Source: Planococcus wigleyi (GTDB taxonomy: Bacteria; Bacillota; Bacilli; Bacillales_A; Planococcaceae). Taken from it: a stretch of 64,000 bases of DNA. Under the pieces are notes generated by a model. The model was not told the origin of the DNA, made no database searches, and saw nothing but the letters and a program-made list of their open reading frames with translations. The DNA lies in contig NZ_JACSPU010000001.1 in the NCBI RefSeq assembly GCF_014836985.1, positions 679,473 through 743,472 on the forward strand, in the 5' to 3' direction. This document shows, one piece after another, positions 33,998 to 43,575 of this stretch. The position numbers and the translations under genes were made by a program. The first letter of the stretch is position 1. Every line of letters begins with the position of its first letter.

Positions 33998-34635
33998 AAC
34001 TCATCCTGATTGCAGGAGGTCCGGCAGGTGAACTGCCGGACTTTTCTTTTTTTCCGGAAGCTTCTTATATCGGCGTCGATTCGGGTACGTTGACGCTTCT
34101 CGAAAAAGGCATTCGGCCATTAGCGGCCATAGGCGATTTTGATTCGGTTACTGCTGAAGAATATGAAAAAATACTTGCAGTCATGCCGGAATTGACACGG
34201 GCTCCATCTGAAAAAGAACAGTCCGATACCGAGTTGGGGCTGGAGAAGGCGATGACCTATCATCCGGATCAAGTCATCTTGACAGGGGTAACAGGCGGGC
34301 GGCTCGATCATTATATGAGTGCTTTGCATATCATGTTCAGTTACCAGCAGAAATTCCCGGAAACCCACTTTCTCCTATTGAATAACCAAAACCGCATTCG
34401 CTTCCTAAGTCCAGGCACGCACGCCGTGGAAAAGGATGAACGCTACCGTTATGTTTCGTTTTATCCATTTGCAGAGGAAGTGGAGGGGTTGACTTTGTCA
34501 GGATTTAAATACCCAGTGACCGATGAAGCTGTACCTTACGGGACCACGCGCTTTGTCAGCAATGAACTGCTTGGGCATGGCAGTGTCATTATACAAAGCG
34601 GAAGCTGTCTGATGGTGGAAAGTTCCGACGCTTAA
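33994..34635 (+). CDS. thiN: Thiamine pyrophosphokinase
   Basis: Makes thiamine diphosphate from thiamine and ATP. 213 residues from the GTG at 33994 (GGGAGAAGAGG upstream); an in-frame ATG at 33883 lies in rpe. Motifs: IGVDSGTLTLLEKG, IGDFDSV, SDTELGLEKA and TGVTGGRLDH. Last gene of the gmk-to-thiN block. Confidence 0.94.
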   Translation: MKLILIAGGPAGELPDFSFFPEASYIGVDSGTLTLLEKGIRPLAAIGDFDSVTAEEYEKILAVMPELTRAPSEKEQSDTELGLEKAMTYHPDQVILTGVTGGRLDHYMSALHIMFSYQQKFPETHFLLLNNQNRIRFLSPGTHAVEKDERYRYVSFYPFAEEVEGLTLSGFKYPVTDEAVPYGTTRFVSNELLGHGSVIIQSGSCLMVESSDA

Positions 34636-34651
34636 ACATTCAAAGCGACAC

Positions 34652-34696
34652 AAAACAGGCAGCGAGAAGGAGACTCCTTCTCGTTGCCTGTTTTAC
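34652..34696. terminator. Strong terminator after thiN
   Basis: About 20-bp nearly perfect hairpin, AAAACAGGC... paired with ...GCCTGTTTT, with A and T flanks. It can act in both directions between convergent thiN and rpmB. Confidence 0.9.
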
Positions 34697-34743
34697 AGTT
34701 TTATATTACGTTGAAGCGATTATGTAAGCATACTTTTTCAACG

Positions 34744-34779
34744 AAAAAATGCCGGGCTGATTAGATCAGCACCGGCATT
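34744..34779 (-). terminator. Terminator of rpmB
   Basis: On the minus strand AATGCCGG...CCGGCATT stem with an inner CTGAT/ATCAG pairing, followed by TTTTTT. It lies 13 bp after the rpmB stop. Confidence 0.85.
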
Positions 34780-34791
34780 ATCCATGAGCGA

Positions 34792-34980
34792 TTATACGCG
34801 CTCAACTTTTCCTGATTTCATGGCTCTTGCAGAAACCCATACACGTTTCGGTTTACCGTCTACAAGGATGCGAACTTTTTGAAGGTTTGCTCCCCATGTA
34901 CGTTTCGTCGAATTCATTGCGTGCGAACGGGCATTTCCGGCGCGAGCTTTACGTCCACTAATTGCACATACTTTAGGCAT
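34792..34980 (-). CDS. rpmB: 50S ribosomal protein L28 (bL28)
   Basis: 62 residues, standard length: [20 protein letters not shown] opening, then [16 protein letters not shown]. It has Cys5 but lacks the full Cys set of zinc-binding paralogs. GGAGGGAC upstream of the ATG. As in B. subtilis it is transcribed opposite to its neighbours; spoVM, which adjoins it there, is not seen. Confidence 0.97.
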   Translation of the reverse strand: MPKVCAISGRKARAGNARSHAMNSTKRTWGANLQKVRILVDGKPKRVWVSARAMKSGKVERV

Positions 34981-35013
34981 GTAAGTCCCTCCTCACAAGT
35001 GAAGCTGAAAATT

Positions 35014-35019
35014 ATTATA
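35014..35019 (-). promoter_or_regulatory. -10 element of the rpmB promoter
   Basis: On the minus strand TATAAT preceded by an A-rich tract about 35 bp before the rpmB start. No clear -35 hexamer is visible. Confidence 0.55.
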
Positions 35020-35200
35020 GAATTTCAGTTCGTTTTTCGTTTCACATACTTTAATAATTTACCACAGACATATCGGGTTTGCAACTATATTTCGAGGTCT
35101 TTAAAGAAAAAAACCTTTACACCCTAAAACGCCTCCTTTTCTTCTATAAGGGTTTAAGGTAGAATGAAAAGAGTGAAATAGGACTCAAGGAGGAATTTCA

Positions 35201-35563
35201 ATGTCGATTGAATTGAAGAACGAATATGGTCAAATCGATATTTCCAATGATGTAATTGCTCAAATAGCAGGCGGCGCCGCTATCGAATGCTATGGTATTG
35301 TAGGCATGGCAACGAAACACCAGATACGTGACGGCTTGACAGATATCCTTCGCAAAGAAAATTTTGCTAAAGGAGTGCTTGTGCGCCAGGAAGATGACGA
35401 TTTGGTCATTGATATGTATGTCATCATCAGTTATGGTACAAAAATTTCTGAAGTGGCTTATCAAGTCCAGTCCAAAGTGAAATACACAGTAAACCAAACA
35501 TTAGGAATGTCAGTAAAAGCAGTAAACATTTTTGTCCAAGGAGTTCGTGTAACGAACCCGTAG
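35201..35563 (+). CDS. Asp23/Gls24 family envelope stress response protein (YloU-like)
   Basis: 120 residues, one Asp23 domain: ISNDVIAQIAGGAAIECYGIVGMA near residues 14-37 and VQSKVKYTVNQTLGMSVKAVNIFVQGV near the end. Family members are membrane-associated structural proteins linked to alkaline and cell-wall stress. AAGGAGG upstream of the ATG. It sits directly before fakA, the conserved pair in Firmicutes. Confidence 0.92.
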   Translation: MSIELKNEYGQIDISNDVIAQIAGGAAIECYGIVGMATKHQIRDGLTDILRKENFAKGVLVRQEDDDLVIDMYVIISYGTKISEVAYQVQSKVKYTVNQTLGMSVKAVNIFVQGVRVTNP

Positions 35564-35581
35564 GAGGAGGAAGAGTCAGTT

Positions 35582-37234
35582 ATGAAGTCATTAAACGGAT
35601 TAAAGTTCGCTGAAATGGTGCAGATGGGATCACACCATCTTTTTCAAAATGCGGATTATGTTGATGCATTAAACGTGTTCCCGGTGCCTGATGGCGATAC
35701 AGGAACGAATATGAATTTATCGATGACTTCTGGAGCGAAGGAAACGACTGCCCAAGCAGAAGAACACATCGGCAAAACAGCAAACGCTTTATCAAAAGGC
35801 TTGTTGATGGGTGCCCGAGGAAATTCGGGTGTTATTCTTTCTCAGCTTTTCAGAGGTTTCAGCAAATACATTGCAGCCGAAACGGAATTGTCCGCACTTA
35901 AGTTTGCTGAAGCTCTTCAGCATGGCGTAGAGACGGCGTATAAAGCTGTAATGAAACCGGTTGAAGGAACAATTTTGACGGTCGCAAAAGATGCGGCTGC
36001 CAAAGGCATGGAAACAGCGAAGACAGAAGAAGATATCATTGTATGGTTCGAAACGGTTTTGGCGGAAGCACAGGCTTCTTTAGAGCGGACTCCGGATCTT
36101 TTGCCCGTTTTGAAAGAAGTGGGTGTCGTTGACAGTGGCGGACAAGGTCTTGTATATGTCTACGAAGGTTTCTTGGCTTCATTGAAAGGCGAAGAATTAC
36201 CGGAAAAACATGCGCATAACTCAATGACGGACTTGGTCAGCGCAGAACATCATAAAAATATTGCCAGCTTCATGGATACAGCTGATATTGAATTTGGCTA
36301 CTGCACGGAGTTTATGGTGAAATTTGAAAAAGGCAAGAAAGAGTTTAACGAAGCTTTATTCCGTTCTGATTTGAGTGAGTATGGAGATTCTTTGCTGGTC
36401 ATCGCTGATGATGAAATCGCAAAAATTCATATCCATTCGGAAGAACCAGGAAAAGTGCTTACATATGGGCAGGACTACGGAAGCCTGATCAGCATGAAAA
36501 TAGAAAATATGCGCCAGCAGCATATTGATATTGTCGGCGAAGACTTCCAGAAAAATGCGCCAAAACAGCAGACAGTACAGCCATACGCGGTGGTGACGGT
36601 TGCAATGGGCGAAGGTATCGCAGACTTGCTTCGCAGCATCGGCGCTTCCTATGTTATTGAAGGCGGCCAGACGATGAACCCATCGACAGAAGATATCGTC
36701 AACGCGGTCAAGTCGATCGGCGCAGAGCGCGTGCTGATCTTGCCGAACAACAAGAACATTATTATGGCTGCAGAACAGGCAGCTGAGCTTTTGGATATAG
36801 AAGCAGCAGTCGTACCGACAAAAGATGTACCTCAAGGGATGTCTGCTTTGCTGGCCTTTAATCCAGATGCTTCGGTGGAAGATAACCAGGCTGCCATGGC
36901 GAGCGCTTCCAAACATGTGAAGTCAGGATCTGTGACATTTGCGGTCCGCGATACTTCAATCGATGGCATCGAAATTAAAAAAGATGACTTCATGGGGATT
37001 TCTGAAGGCAAAATCGTTGTCTCTGACAGCAACCTGGATTCGGTAACCGAAAAACTGGCTAAACAGCTGGTGGACAGTGAAGCGGAAATTGTCACCATTC
37101 TTTTCGGTGAAGATGTGACAGCGGCTGATGCTGAAAAGTTGGGTCAATTCATTGAAACGCTGAACAGCGACGTCGAAGTTGAAATTCATGAAGGCAAACA
37201 ACCTCTTTATCCGTTTATAATTGCTGTAGAATAA
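35582..37234 (+). CDS. fakA: Fatty acid kinase catalytic subunit FakA (DhaL/DegV-like; YloV)
   Basis: 550 residues. The N-terminal DhaL ATP-binding domain has DALNVFPVPDGDTGTNMNLS with the Mg-binding aspartates (~27-46) and GARGNSGVILSQ; a middle and C-terminal domain contacts FakB. FakA phosphorylates exogenous fatty acids held by FakB proteins so that PlsX/PlsY can use them. plsX and the FapR regulon start about 4 kb downstream. No fakB is in the window. Confidence 0.92.
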   Translation: MKSLNGLKFAEMVQMGSHHLFQNADYVDALNVFPVPDGDTGTNMNLSMTSGAKETTAQAEEHIGKTANALSKGLLMGARGNSGVILSQLFRGFSKYIAAETELSALKFAEALQHGVETAYKAVMKPVEGTILTVAKDAAAKGMETAKTEEDIIVWFETVLAEAQASLERTPDLLPVLKEVGVVDSGGQGLVYVYEGFLASLKGEELPEKHAHNSMTDLVSAEHHKNIASFMDTADIEFGYCTEFMVKFEKGKKEFNEALFRSDLSEYGDSLLVIADDEIAKIHIHSEEPGKVLTYGQDYGSLISMKIENMRQQHIDIVGEDFQKNAPKQQTVQPYAVVTVAMGEGIADLLRSIGASYVIEGGQTMNPSTEDIVNAVKSIGAERVLILPNNKNIIMAAEQAAELLDIEAAVVPTKDVPQGMSALLAFNPDASVEDNQAAMASASKHVKSGSVTFAVRDTSIDGIEIKKDDFMGISEGKIVVSDSNLDSVTEKLAKQLVDSEAEIVTILFGEDVTAADAEKLGQFIETLNSDVEVEIHEGKQPLYPFIIAVE

Positions 37235-37270
37235 TATTATTTTTTAGATTTTCCAATAAAATTAAGATTT

Positions 37271-37301
37271 GAGCGCATACCCTGTATGCGCTTTTATTTT
37301 T
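37271..37301 (+). terminator. Terminator of the asp23-fakA unit
   Basis: 9-bp perfect stem AGCGCATAC/GTATGCGCT, 3-base loop, then TTTATTTTT. Confidence 0.88.
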
Positions 37302-37328
37302 GTTAAATATGTCGAAATAGTGTAAACT
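37300..37328 (+). promoter_or_regulatory. Probable promoter of sdaAB-sdaAA-recG
   Basis: TTGTTA (37300-37305), 17-bp spacer, TAAACT (37323-37328). The -35 begins in the T-tail of the preceding terminator. Confidence 0.5.
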
Positions 37329-37365
37329 ATTGATATACGTAAATTGAAAGAAAGGGGTTTGAGCC

Positions 37366-38028
37366 ATGAAGTTCAAATCTGTTTTTGATATAATCGGCCC
37401 AGTCATGATTGGGCCATCCTCTTCGCATACTGCGGGAGCAGCACGCATCGGAAGAGTAGCGAGGGATTTATTCGGCAGACAGCCGGACTGGGCAAAAGTG
37501 CATCTTTATGGCTCGTTTGCAGAAACCTATAAAGGACATAGCACGGATGTTGCAATCATTGGTGGATTATTGGATTATGACACGTTTGATGAACGCATTA
37601 AGACTTCATTCGAGGAAGCTGAGAAAGTGGGAATGTCGTTTGAGTTTATTCCGGAGATCGGCCATGTAGACCATCCGAACACAGCGCGCATCGTCATCGG
37701 TGATAAAGATTCTGAAATGTCGATGATGGGCATTTCAATCGGCGGCGGAAAAATTGAAATTACGGAATTGAACGGCTTTCCACTTCGCCTGTCAGGCAAT
37801 CACCCGGCGATTCTGGTAGTTCATGAAGACCGTTCAGGCTGCATTGCGAATGTGGCAAACTGCTTGTATAAATACGACATCAATATTGGCCACATGGAAG
37901 TATCCCGGAAAGAAAAAGGGCATATGGCATTAATGGTCATTGAAGTCGATCAAAATGTGGATCGAGAAGTAATGGATGAGTTGAGAAAACTTCCGAATAT
38001 CACGCAGGTGACGAGAATCGCCGATTAA
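37366..38028 (+). CDS. sdaAB: L-serine ammonia-lyase, iron-sulfur-dependent, beta subunit
   Basis: 220 residues. SDH beta domain with IIGPVMIGPSSSHTAGAARIG (~9-29) and a C-terminal ACT-like regulatory domain from ~148 (HPAILVVHEDRSGCIANVA). With SdaAA it deaminates L-serine to pyruvate. ATG behind AAAGGGG. The two-subunit form is typical of Bacillales. Confidence 0.95.
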   Translation: MKFKSVFDIIGPVMIGPSSSHTAGAARIGRVARDLFGRQPDWAKVHLYGSFAETYKGHSTDVAIIGGLLDYDTFDERIKTSFEEAEKVGMSFEFIPEIGHVDHPNTARIVIGDKDSEMSMMGISIGGGKIEITELNGFPLRLSGNHPAILVVHEDRSGCIANVANCLYKYDINIGHMEVSRKEKGHMALMVIEVDQNVDREVMDELRKLPNITQVTRIAD

Positions 38029-38044
38029 ATTGGAGGGCATAAAA

Positions 38045-38944
38045 ATGGAAGCTTTATTCCGTAATGTACGAGAATTGGTTGAACGGGCTGAAAAAGAGCA
38101 GAAATTGATTTCTGAAATCATGATTGAACAGGAGATGCTCATGACAGACCGTTCACGTGAAGATATTATGACGCAGATGGACCGCAATTTAACGGTCATG
38201 GAAGAAGCCGTGGAAAAAGGGCTGAAAGGCGTTCATTCCGTGTCAGGATTGACTGGCGGAGACGCTGTCCTGTTGCAGGCTTATCGTGCGAAAGGCAATA
38301 CGCTCTCTGGGGACCTTTTGCTTGATGCAGTCAGCAAAGCAGTTGCGACTAATGAAGTAAACGCTGCCATGGGAACTATTTGTGCGACACCGACAGCAGG
38401 ATCGGCTGGCGTGGTGCCGGGAACTTTATTTGCGGTACAGAATAAATTGAATCCGACCAGAGAGCAGATGATCCGCTATTTGTTTACGGCAGGGGCTTTC
38501 GGATTTGTCGTAGCCAATAATGCCTCGATTTCTGGAGCAGCAGGCGGATGCCAGGCAGAAGTAGGATCGGCAGCCGGAATGGCATCGGCGGCGATAATCG
38601 AAATGGCGGGCGGAACACCTCAGCAAAGTTCGGAAGCATTTGCGATCACGATGAAAAACATGCTTGGCTTGGTCTGCGATCCAGTGGCGGGATTAGTGGA
38701 AGTGCCGTGTGTGAAGCGTAATGCAATGGGAGCTGCCAACGCAGTTGTAGCAGCAGATATGGCCCTGGCCGGCGTCACCAGCCGCATTCCATGCGATGAA
38801 GTGATCGGTGCAATGTTCGAAATCGGCCAATCCATGCCGAGCGCATTGCGGGAAACTGCAAAAGGCGGACTTGCTGCAACTCCTACCGGAAAGTGGCTTG
38901 AGTCCAAGATCTTTGGAGGAGCAGTTGTTGGCAGTGGGCAGTAA
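38045..38944 (+). CDS. sdaAA: L-serine ammonia-lyase, iron-sulfur-dependent, alpha subunit
   Basis: 299 residues from the ATG at 38045 with GGAGG 9 bases upstream. The SDH alpha domain holds the [4Fe-4S] cysteines in ICATPTAGSAGVVPG, GGCQAEVG and LVCDPVAGLVEVPC. It overlaps recG by 17 nt, so a DNA-repair gene is coupled to serine catabolism, as in B. subtilis. Confidence 0.95.
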   Translation: MEALFRNVRELVERAEKEQKLISEIMIEQEMLMTDRSREDIMTQMDRNLTVMEEAVEKGLKGVHSVSGLTGGDAVLLQAYRAKGNTLSGDLLLDAVSKAVATNEVNAAMGTICATPTAGSAGVVPGTLFAVQNKLNPTREQMIRYLFTAGAFGFVVANNASISGAAGGCQAEVGSAAGMASAAIIEMAGGTPQQSSEAFAITMKNMLGLVCDPVAGLVEVPCVKRNAMGAANAVVAADMALAGVTSRIPCDEVIGAMFEIGQSMPSALRETAKGGLAATPTGKWLESKIFGGAVVGSGQ

Positions 38945-40976
38945 AGATTCAGTCGCCACATTAAAAGGGGTCGGCAAACAAGCCGCTGAAACCCTGCAGG
39001 AAATGAAAATTGAGACCATACATGACTTGATCATGACATTTCCATATCGCCATGAAGATTTTCAATTGAAGGATTTGGCGGATACACCGCATAATGAACG
39101 GGTGACGGTGGAAGGACGGGTGGAGAGCGAAGCTTCCATCCTTTTTTTGGGTAAGAAAAAATCACGCACACAAGTACGGGTGCTGGTTGGCCGTCACTTG
39201 GTTAAGGCTATTTTCTTTAATCAGCCTTATGTTAAAGCGAAATTGCATTTAGGCGAAATCATCACGCTTACCGGAAAATGGGACCGTGGCCGTCAAGTGA
39301 TTACGGTCTCGAGCCATTCCATCGGTCCGCGTACCGAGGGCGCGGATTTTGAACCTGTCTATAGCTTGAAAGGCAGCATCCACCAAAAAACATTCCGTAA
39401 ACTGATGAGGCAGGCGTTGGATCTGGCGAAAGAAGACATTGAAGAATGTCTGCCCAAGCGCTTTCTTGACACTTACCAGTTGGCTTCAATTCAGGATGCC
39501 TTGGAATGGGTTCACTTTCCGCCAGACGGGGAAGCGGTCAAACAGGCGCGCAGGCGCTTTGTCTATGAAGAGTTATTGATGTTTCAATTGAAGATGCAGG
39601 CCCTCCGCAAAAAGAACCGTGAAGAAGAAGGCGGTTCGTTTATCGACTACGACCTGGAGCGCTTGAAGGTCTTTATTGACGCCTTGCCTTTCGATTTGAC
39701 TGCGGCGCAAAAACGCGTAGTCAATGAAATTTGTAAGGACATGAAAGAGCCGTTCCGCATGAACCGCCTGTTGCAGGGGGATGTAGGTTCCGGTAAGACA
39801 GTTGTCGCGGCCATTGCGTTGTATGCAGCCCATACGGCTGGGTTACAGGGCGCTTTGATGGCGCCGACTGAAATCCTCGCTGAGCAGCATGCCAATACAC
39901 TGGCAGAATGGTTCCAGCCATTTTCTTTGAATATTGCTTTGCTGACAGGATCGGTAAAAGGCAAGAAGCGCCAATTGATCCTCCAGCAGCTGGCAGCAGG
40001 AGAAATCGATTTGCTGATCGGTACCCACGCGTTAATTCAGCCGGAAGTACAGTTCCATAAACTGGGGCTCGTCATAACTGATGAGCAGCATCGTTTCGGT
40101 GTAGACCAGCGGCGTGTCCTGAAAGACAAAGGTTATAAGCCGGACGTGCTGTTCATGACTGCTACTCCAATTCCACGGACCTTGGCCATTTCTGCTTTCG
40201 GGGAAATGGACGTGTCCATTATTGATGAAATGCCAGTTGGCCGAAAAGAAATTGAAACCTACTGGATGAAAAAAGAGATGTTCGGCAAAATTGTTGGGCG
40301 AATGGAAAAAGAGTTGTCGGCTGGACGACAAGCTTATGTCATCTGTCCATTAATTGAGGAATCCGATAAATTGGATTACCAAAATGCAGTCGATCTGTTT
40401 CAGCAGTTGGCGATGTATTTCAAAGACCGTTTTACGGTCGGATTGATGCACGGCCGCCTGCACTCTGAAGAAAAAGAACAGACCATGCGCGAGTTCACAG
40501 AAGGCAAAATCGATGTCTTGGTATCGACAACTGTAGTGGAAGTCGGAGTCAACGTACCGAATGCGTCCTTTATGCTCATTTATGATGCTGAACGTTTTGG
40601 GTTGTCACAGCTGCATCAATTGCGCGGCCGTGTCGGACGCGGCAGTGAGCAATCCTATTGCGTCCTATTGGCGGATCCGAAAACGGAAATCGGCAAAGAA
40701 CGTATGGCGACGATGACTGAAACCAATGACGGGTTTGTGCTTGCAGAAAAAGATCTGCAGCTGAGGGGTCCTGGAGACTTTTTCGGCCGTAAGCAAAGCG
40801 GTATTCCCGAATTTAAAATGGCAGATCTCGTGCACGATTATCGGGCATTGGAAACAGCCAGAAAAGATGCAGAACAATTGATCAACAGTGAAGAATTTTG
40901 GCAGGCGGATGACATGCGCTGTCTGCGCCGCCAAATAGAACAGTCCGGTGTATTATCAGGTGGAAGATTGGATTAA
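38928..40976 (+). CDS. recG: ATP-dependent DNA helicase RecG
   Basis: Fork-reversal and Holliday-junction helicase. 682 residues from the TTG at 38928, the B. subtilis length; GGAGGA is 7 bases upstream, and a GTG at 38934 is the alternative. Wedge/OB domain ~60-180, Walker A GDVGSGKTVVAAIA (~284), DEQHRFGV, and the helicase C domain with HQLRGRVGRG. Last gene of the sda unit, followed by a hairpin. Confidence 0.96.
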   Translation: MAVGSKDSVATLKGVGKQAAETLQEMKIETIHDLIMTFPYRHEDFQLKDLADTPHNERVTVEGRVESEASILFLGKKKSRTQVRVLVGRHLVKAIFFNQPYVKAKLHLGEIITLTGKWDRGRQVITVSSHSIGPRTEGADFEPVYSLKGSIHQKTFRKLMRQALDLAKEDIEECLPKRFLDTYQLASIQDALEWVHFPPDGEAVKQARRRFVYEELLMFQLKMQALRKKNREEEGGSFIDYDLERLKVFIDALPFDLTAAQKRVVNEICKDMKEPFRMNRLLQGDVGSGKTVVAAIALYAAHTAGLQGALMAPTEILAEQHANTLAEWFQPFSLNIALLTGSVKGKKRQLILQQLAAGEIDLLIGTHALIQPEVQFHKLGLVITDEQHRFGVDQRRVLKDKGYKPDVLFMTATPIPRTLAISAFGEMDVSIIDEMPVGRKEIETYWMKKEMFGKIVGRMEKELSAGRQAYVICPLIEESDKLDYQNAVDLFQQLAMYFKDRFTVGLMHGRLHSEEKEQTMREFTEGKIDVLVSTTVVEVGVNVPNASFMLIYDAERFGLSQLHQLRGRVGRGSEQSYCVLLADPKTEIGKERMATMTETNDGFVLAEKDLQLRGPGDFFGRKQSGIPEFKMADLVHDYRALETARKDAEQLINSEEFWQADDMRCLRRQIEQSGVLSGGRLD

Positions 40977-41018
40977 GAATGCAGGGGGGCATAATTTCCC
41001 TTGCATTCTTTTTTTGTT
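40975..41018 (+). terminator. Terminator of recG, containing the fapR -35 element
   Basis: AAGAATGCA...TGCATTCTT stem with a G-rich/C-rich inner pairing and a run of seven T residues. The right arm includes TTGCAT, which serves as the fapR -35. Confidence 0.85.
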
Positions 41019-41029
41019 ATTTATATACT
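41001..41029 (+). promoter_or_regulatory. Promoter of the fap operon
   Basis: TTGCAT (41001-41006), 17-bp spacer, TATACT (41024-41029). The predicted start lies at the left end of the FapR operator. Confidence 0.75.
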
Positions 41030-41033
41030 GATG

Positions 41034-41050
41034 TTAGTACCAAGTGCTAA
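41034..41050 (+). promoter_or_regulatory. FapR operator
   Basis: TTAGTACCAAGTGCTAA is a 17-bp near-palindrome matching the FapR consensus as I recall it (TTAGTACCTGGTACTAA). It covers the predicted transcription start, so FapR would autoregulate the operon, released by malonyl-CoA/malonyl-ACP. Confidence 0.88.
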
Positions 41051-41067
41051 TAGCGGGCGGTGACATA

Positions 41068-41652
41068 GTGAGAAGACCAAAAAAAGAGCGGCAACAAGCA
41101 TTGAAGGATACGATCAGGGATAATCCATTTGTAACGGACGAAGAGCTGTCGGTTGAATTTGATGTCAGCGTGCAGACGATCCGTTTGGACCGGATGGAAC
41201 TTGCCATACCGGAATTGCGGGAGCGCATTAAGCACGTAGCCGTAAAAACCTTTGAAGACGAAGTGAAATCCCTCCCGATTGATGAAGTCATTGGGGAGAT
41301 TATTGATATTGAATTGGATAAAAAAGCAATTTCGATTTTTGATGTAAAACCGGAGCATGTTTTTCAGCGAAATCAGATTGCCAGGGGACATCACCTGTTC
41401 GCGCAGGCCAATTCTCTGGCAGTTGCGGTGATGAACGAAGAGTTGGCATTGACCGTGAAATCGGAACTGCAGTTTTTGCGTCCGGTAACAGCGGGTCAGC
41501 GTGTCGTTGCGAAAGCGGAAGTGATCGACAGCCATCCTGAAAAAAATCGGGCGTTCGTGAAAGTCGTTTCGGCAGTCGATCAGGTGACGGTTTTCATCGG
41601 CACATTTGAAATGTATCGAATGACAGAGCAAAGTGAAGGTGACGAGAAATGA
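41068..41652 (+). CDS. fapR: Transcription factor FapR (fatty acid and phospholipid regulator)
   Basis: 194 residues from the GTG at 41068, which matches the family start (RRPKKERQ...). The HTH lies at ~15-40 with [26 protein letters not shown] thioesterase-like hot-dog domain follows, with [16 protein letters not shown], where malonyl-CoA binds. It represses fatty-acid synthesis genes. GGCGGTGA is upstream. The stop overlaps plsX as ATGA. Confidence 0.95.
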   Translation: MRRPKKERQQALKDTIRDNPFVTDEELSVEFDVSVQTIRLDRMELAIPELRERIKHVAVKTFEDEVKSLPIDEVIGEIIDIELDKKAISIFDVKPEHVFQRNQIARGHHLFAQANSLAVAVMNEELALTVKSELQFLRPVTAGQRVVAKAEVIDSHPEKNRAFVKVVSAVDQVTVFIGTFEMYRMTEQSEGDEK

Positions 41653-42647
41653 AAATAGCGGTTGACGCAATGGGTGGAGATAATGCCCCAAAAGAAATTA
41701 TCGCAGGAGTATACAAAGCATTGGATGAATTCAGTGATATTGAAATCCAACTATACGGCCATCAGGAAAAAATGCAGGAATTTCTTAAGGAACATGAACG
41801 CCTGACAATCGTCCATTGTGAAGAGGTCATCGAGTCGGAAGATGATCCGGTCCGTTCAGTCAGACGCAAGAAAGACGCTTCTATGGTCCGTATGGCTCAA
41901 GCTGTAAAAGACGGCCAGGCAGACGCATGCGTATCAGCGGGAAATACAGGAGCACTCATGTCAGCAGGCTTGTTTGTTGTAGGCCGAATTGACGGTGTGG
42001 ACCGGCCTGCATTGGCACCAACCTTGCCGACTATTGATGGAAAAGGGTTTGTTATGCTGGACATGGGCGCCAATGCAGAAGCCCGGCCGGAGCACCTTGT
42101 GCAATACGCCATCATGGGAAGCATCTATGCGGAAAAAGTCCGGGGTATTAAAAATCCGACGGTCGGATTACTGAATATCGGAACGGAAGAGAAAAAAGGC
42201 AATGATTTGACCAAAGCAGCTTTTCCTTTATTGAAAGAAGCGCCTGTCAATTTTATCGGCAACGTGGAATCGCGTGATCTGTTGAATGGTGTTGCGGATG
42301 TTGTGGTCACCGATGGGTTTACAGGCAATATGGTGTTGAAAACAATAGAAGGTACGGCAATGAATGTCTTTTCCATGATTAAAGATGTGTTCATGAGTTC
42401 TGCTAAAACAAAAGTTGCCGCTTTCTTGGTGAAAGACAATATCAAAGGCTTGAAAGGCATGCTGGATTACAGCGAATACGGCGGTGCTGGCCTGTTTGGT
42501 TTGAAGGCGCCGGTCATCAAAGCTCATGGTTCGTCGAACGCTACAGCATTGTTCAATGCGATACGCCAGACACGCACGATGGTGGAATACGATGTAACCG
42601 GCACAATTTACAGTACGCTGAAAAAGGAGACTGTCCATGAAGACTAA
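41649..42647 (+). CDS. plsX: Phosphate acyltransferase PlsX
   Basis: 332 residues. Converts acyl-ACP to acyl-phosphate, the first step of phospholipid synthesis with PlsY. Begins [17 protein letters not shown]; contains [12 protein letters not shown] and [13 protein letters not shown]. It also meets the FakA salvage route at acyl-phosphate. Overlaps fabD by 11 nt. Confidence 0.96.
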   Translation: MKIAVDAMGGDNAPKEIIAGVYKALDEFSDIEIQLYGHQEKMQEFLKEHERLTIVHCEEVIESEDDPVRSVRRKKDASMVRMAQAVKDGQADACVSAGNTGALMSAGLFVVGRIDGVDRPALAPTLPTIDGKGFVMLDMGANAEARPEHLVQYAIMGSIYAEKVRGIKNPTVGLLNIGTEEKKGNDLTKAAFPLLKEAPVNFIGNVESRDLLNGVADVVVTDGFTGNMVLKTIEGTAMNVFSMIKDVFMSSAKTKVAAFLVKDNIKGLKGMLDYSEYGGAGLFGLKAPVIKAHGSSNATALFNAIRQTRTMVEYDVTGTIYSTLKKETVHED

Positions 42648-43575
42648 AATTGCATTTATCTATCCAGGCCAAGGATCTCAGGCGGTCGGAATGGGCGAAA
42701 GCTTTTTAACAGATGATACAAGCCGGAAGTTTTTTGAAAACGCGGATCAGTCTTTAGGCCTGAACTTATCCAAACTGATGCTTGAAGGGCCGCAGGAAGA
42801 ATTGACACTGACTTATCATGCTCAACCTGCTTTGCTGACAGTCAGTTCAATGATTACAGAACGGTTGATCCGTGCTGGTATCCGGCCTGACTATACAGCT
42901 GGCCATAGCCTTGGTGAATACAGCGCACTGGTTACTTCCAATGTGATGGAATTTCCGACAGCTGTCGACATCGTACATAAACGCGGTTTGTTCATGAATA
43001 CCGCTTTCCCGGCAGGAGAAGGCACCATGGCGGCTATTCTGGGTATGGACAGTGCAGAGCTGGAAAAAGTGACGAATGAAGTCACTGATACTACAGGTGT
43101 TGTTCAATTGGCCAACTTAAATTGCCCAGGACAAATCGTCATCTCCGGAACAAAAGCAGGGGTGGAGCAGGCTTGTCTGCTGGCCAAAGAACGCGGTGCC
43201 AAAAGAGCGATTCCGCTTGATGTCAGCGGACCCTTCCATTCGGAATTGATGCGTTCGGCATCGCAGGACCTGGCAAAAGAATTGAGTGCTGCTTTCCTAT
43301 TGGATGCTAAAGTACCGGTGGTTTCGAATGTTACGGCCAAATCGGAAACGAATGCTGCCCAAATACAGGATCTATTGGTACGCCAATTGTATTCACCGGT
43401 GCTATGGGAGCAATCTGTGCGTGAAATGATCGATTTGGACGTTACAGTCTTCATCGAAATCGGCCCAGGAAAAGTATTGAGCGGACTTGTGAAAAAAATT
43501 GACCGCTCGGTTAAAACCTTGCCGGTCTATGACCTGGAGTCATTTGAAAAAGCGGTAGAGGAGTTGGCGAAATGA
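42637..43575 (+). CDS. fabD: Malonyl-CoA--ACP transacylase
   Basis: 312 residues. Loads malonate on ACP. The nucleophile elbow [11 protein letters not shown] (~88) and the His in [10 protein letters not shown] (~200) are present, along with the Gln-rich [14 protein letters not shown] opening. AAGGAG precedes the ATG. Overlaps fabG as ATGA. Confidence 0.96.
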   Translation: MKTKIAFIYPGQGSQAVGMGESFLTDDTSRKFFENADQSLGLNLSKLMLEGPQEELTLTYHAQPALLTVSSMITERLIRAGIRPDYTAGHSLGEYSALVTSNVMEFPTAVDIVHKRGLFMNTAFPAGEGTMAAILGMDSAELEKVTNEVTDTTGVVQLANLNCPGQIVISGTKAGVEQACLLAKERGAKRAIPLDVSGPFHSELMRSASQDLAKELSAAFLLDAKVPVVSNVTAKSETNAAQIQDLLVRQLYSPVLWEQSVREMIDLDVTVFIEIGPGKVLSGLVKKIDRSVKTLPVYDLESFEKAVEELAK

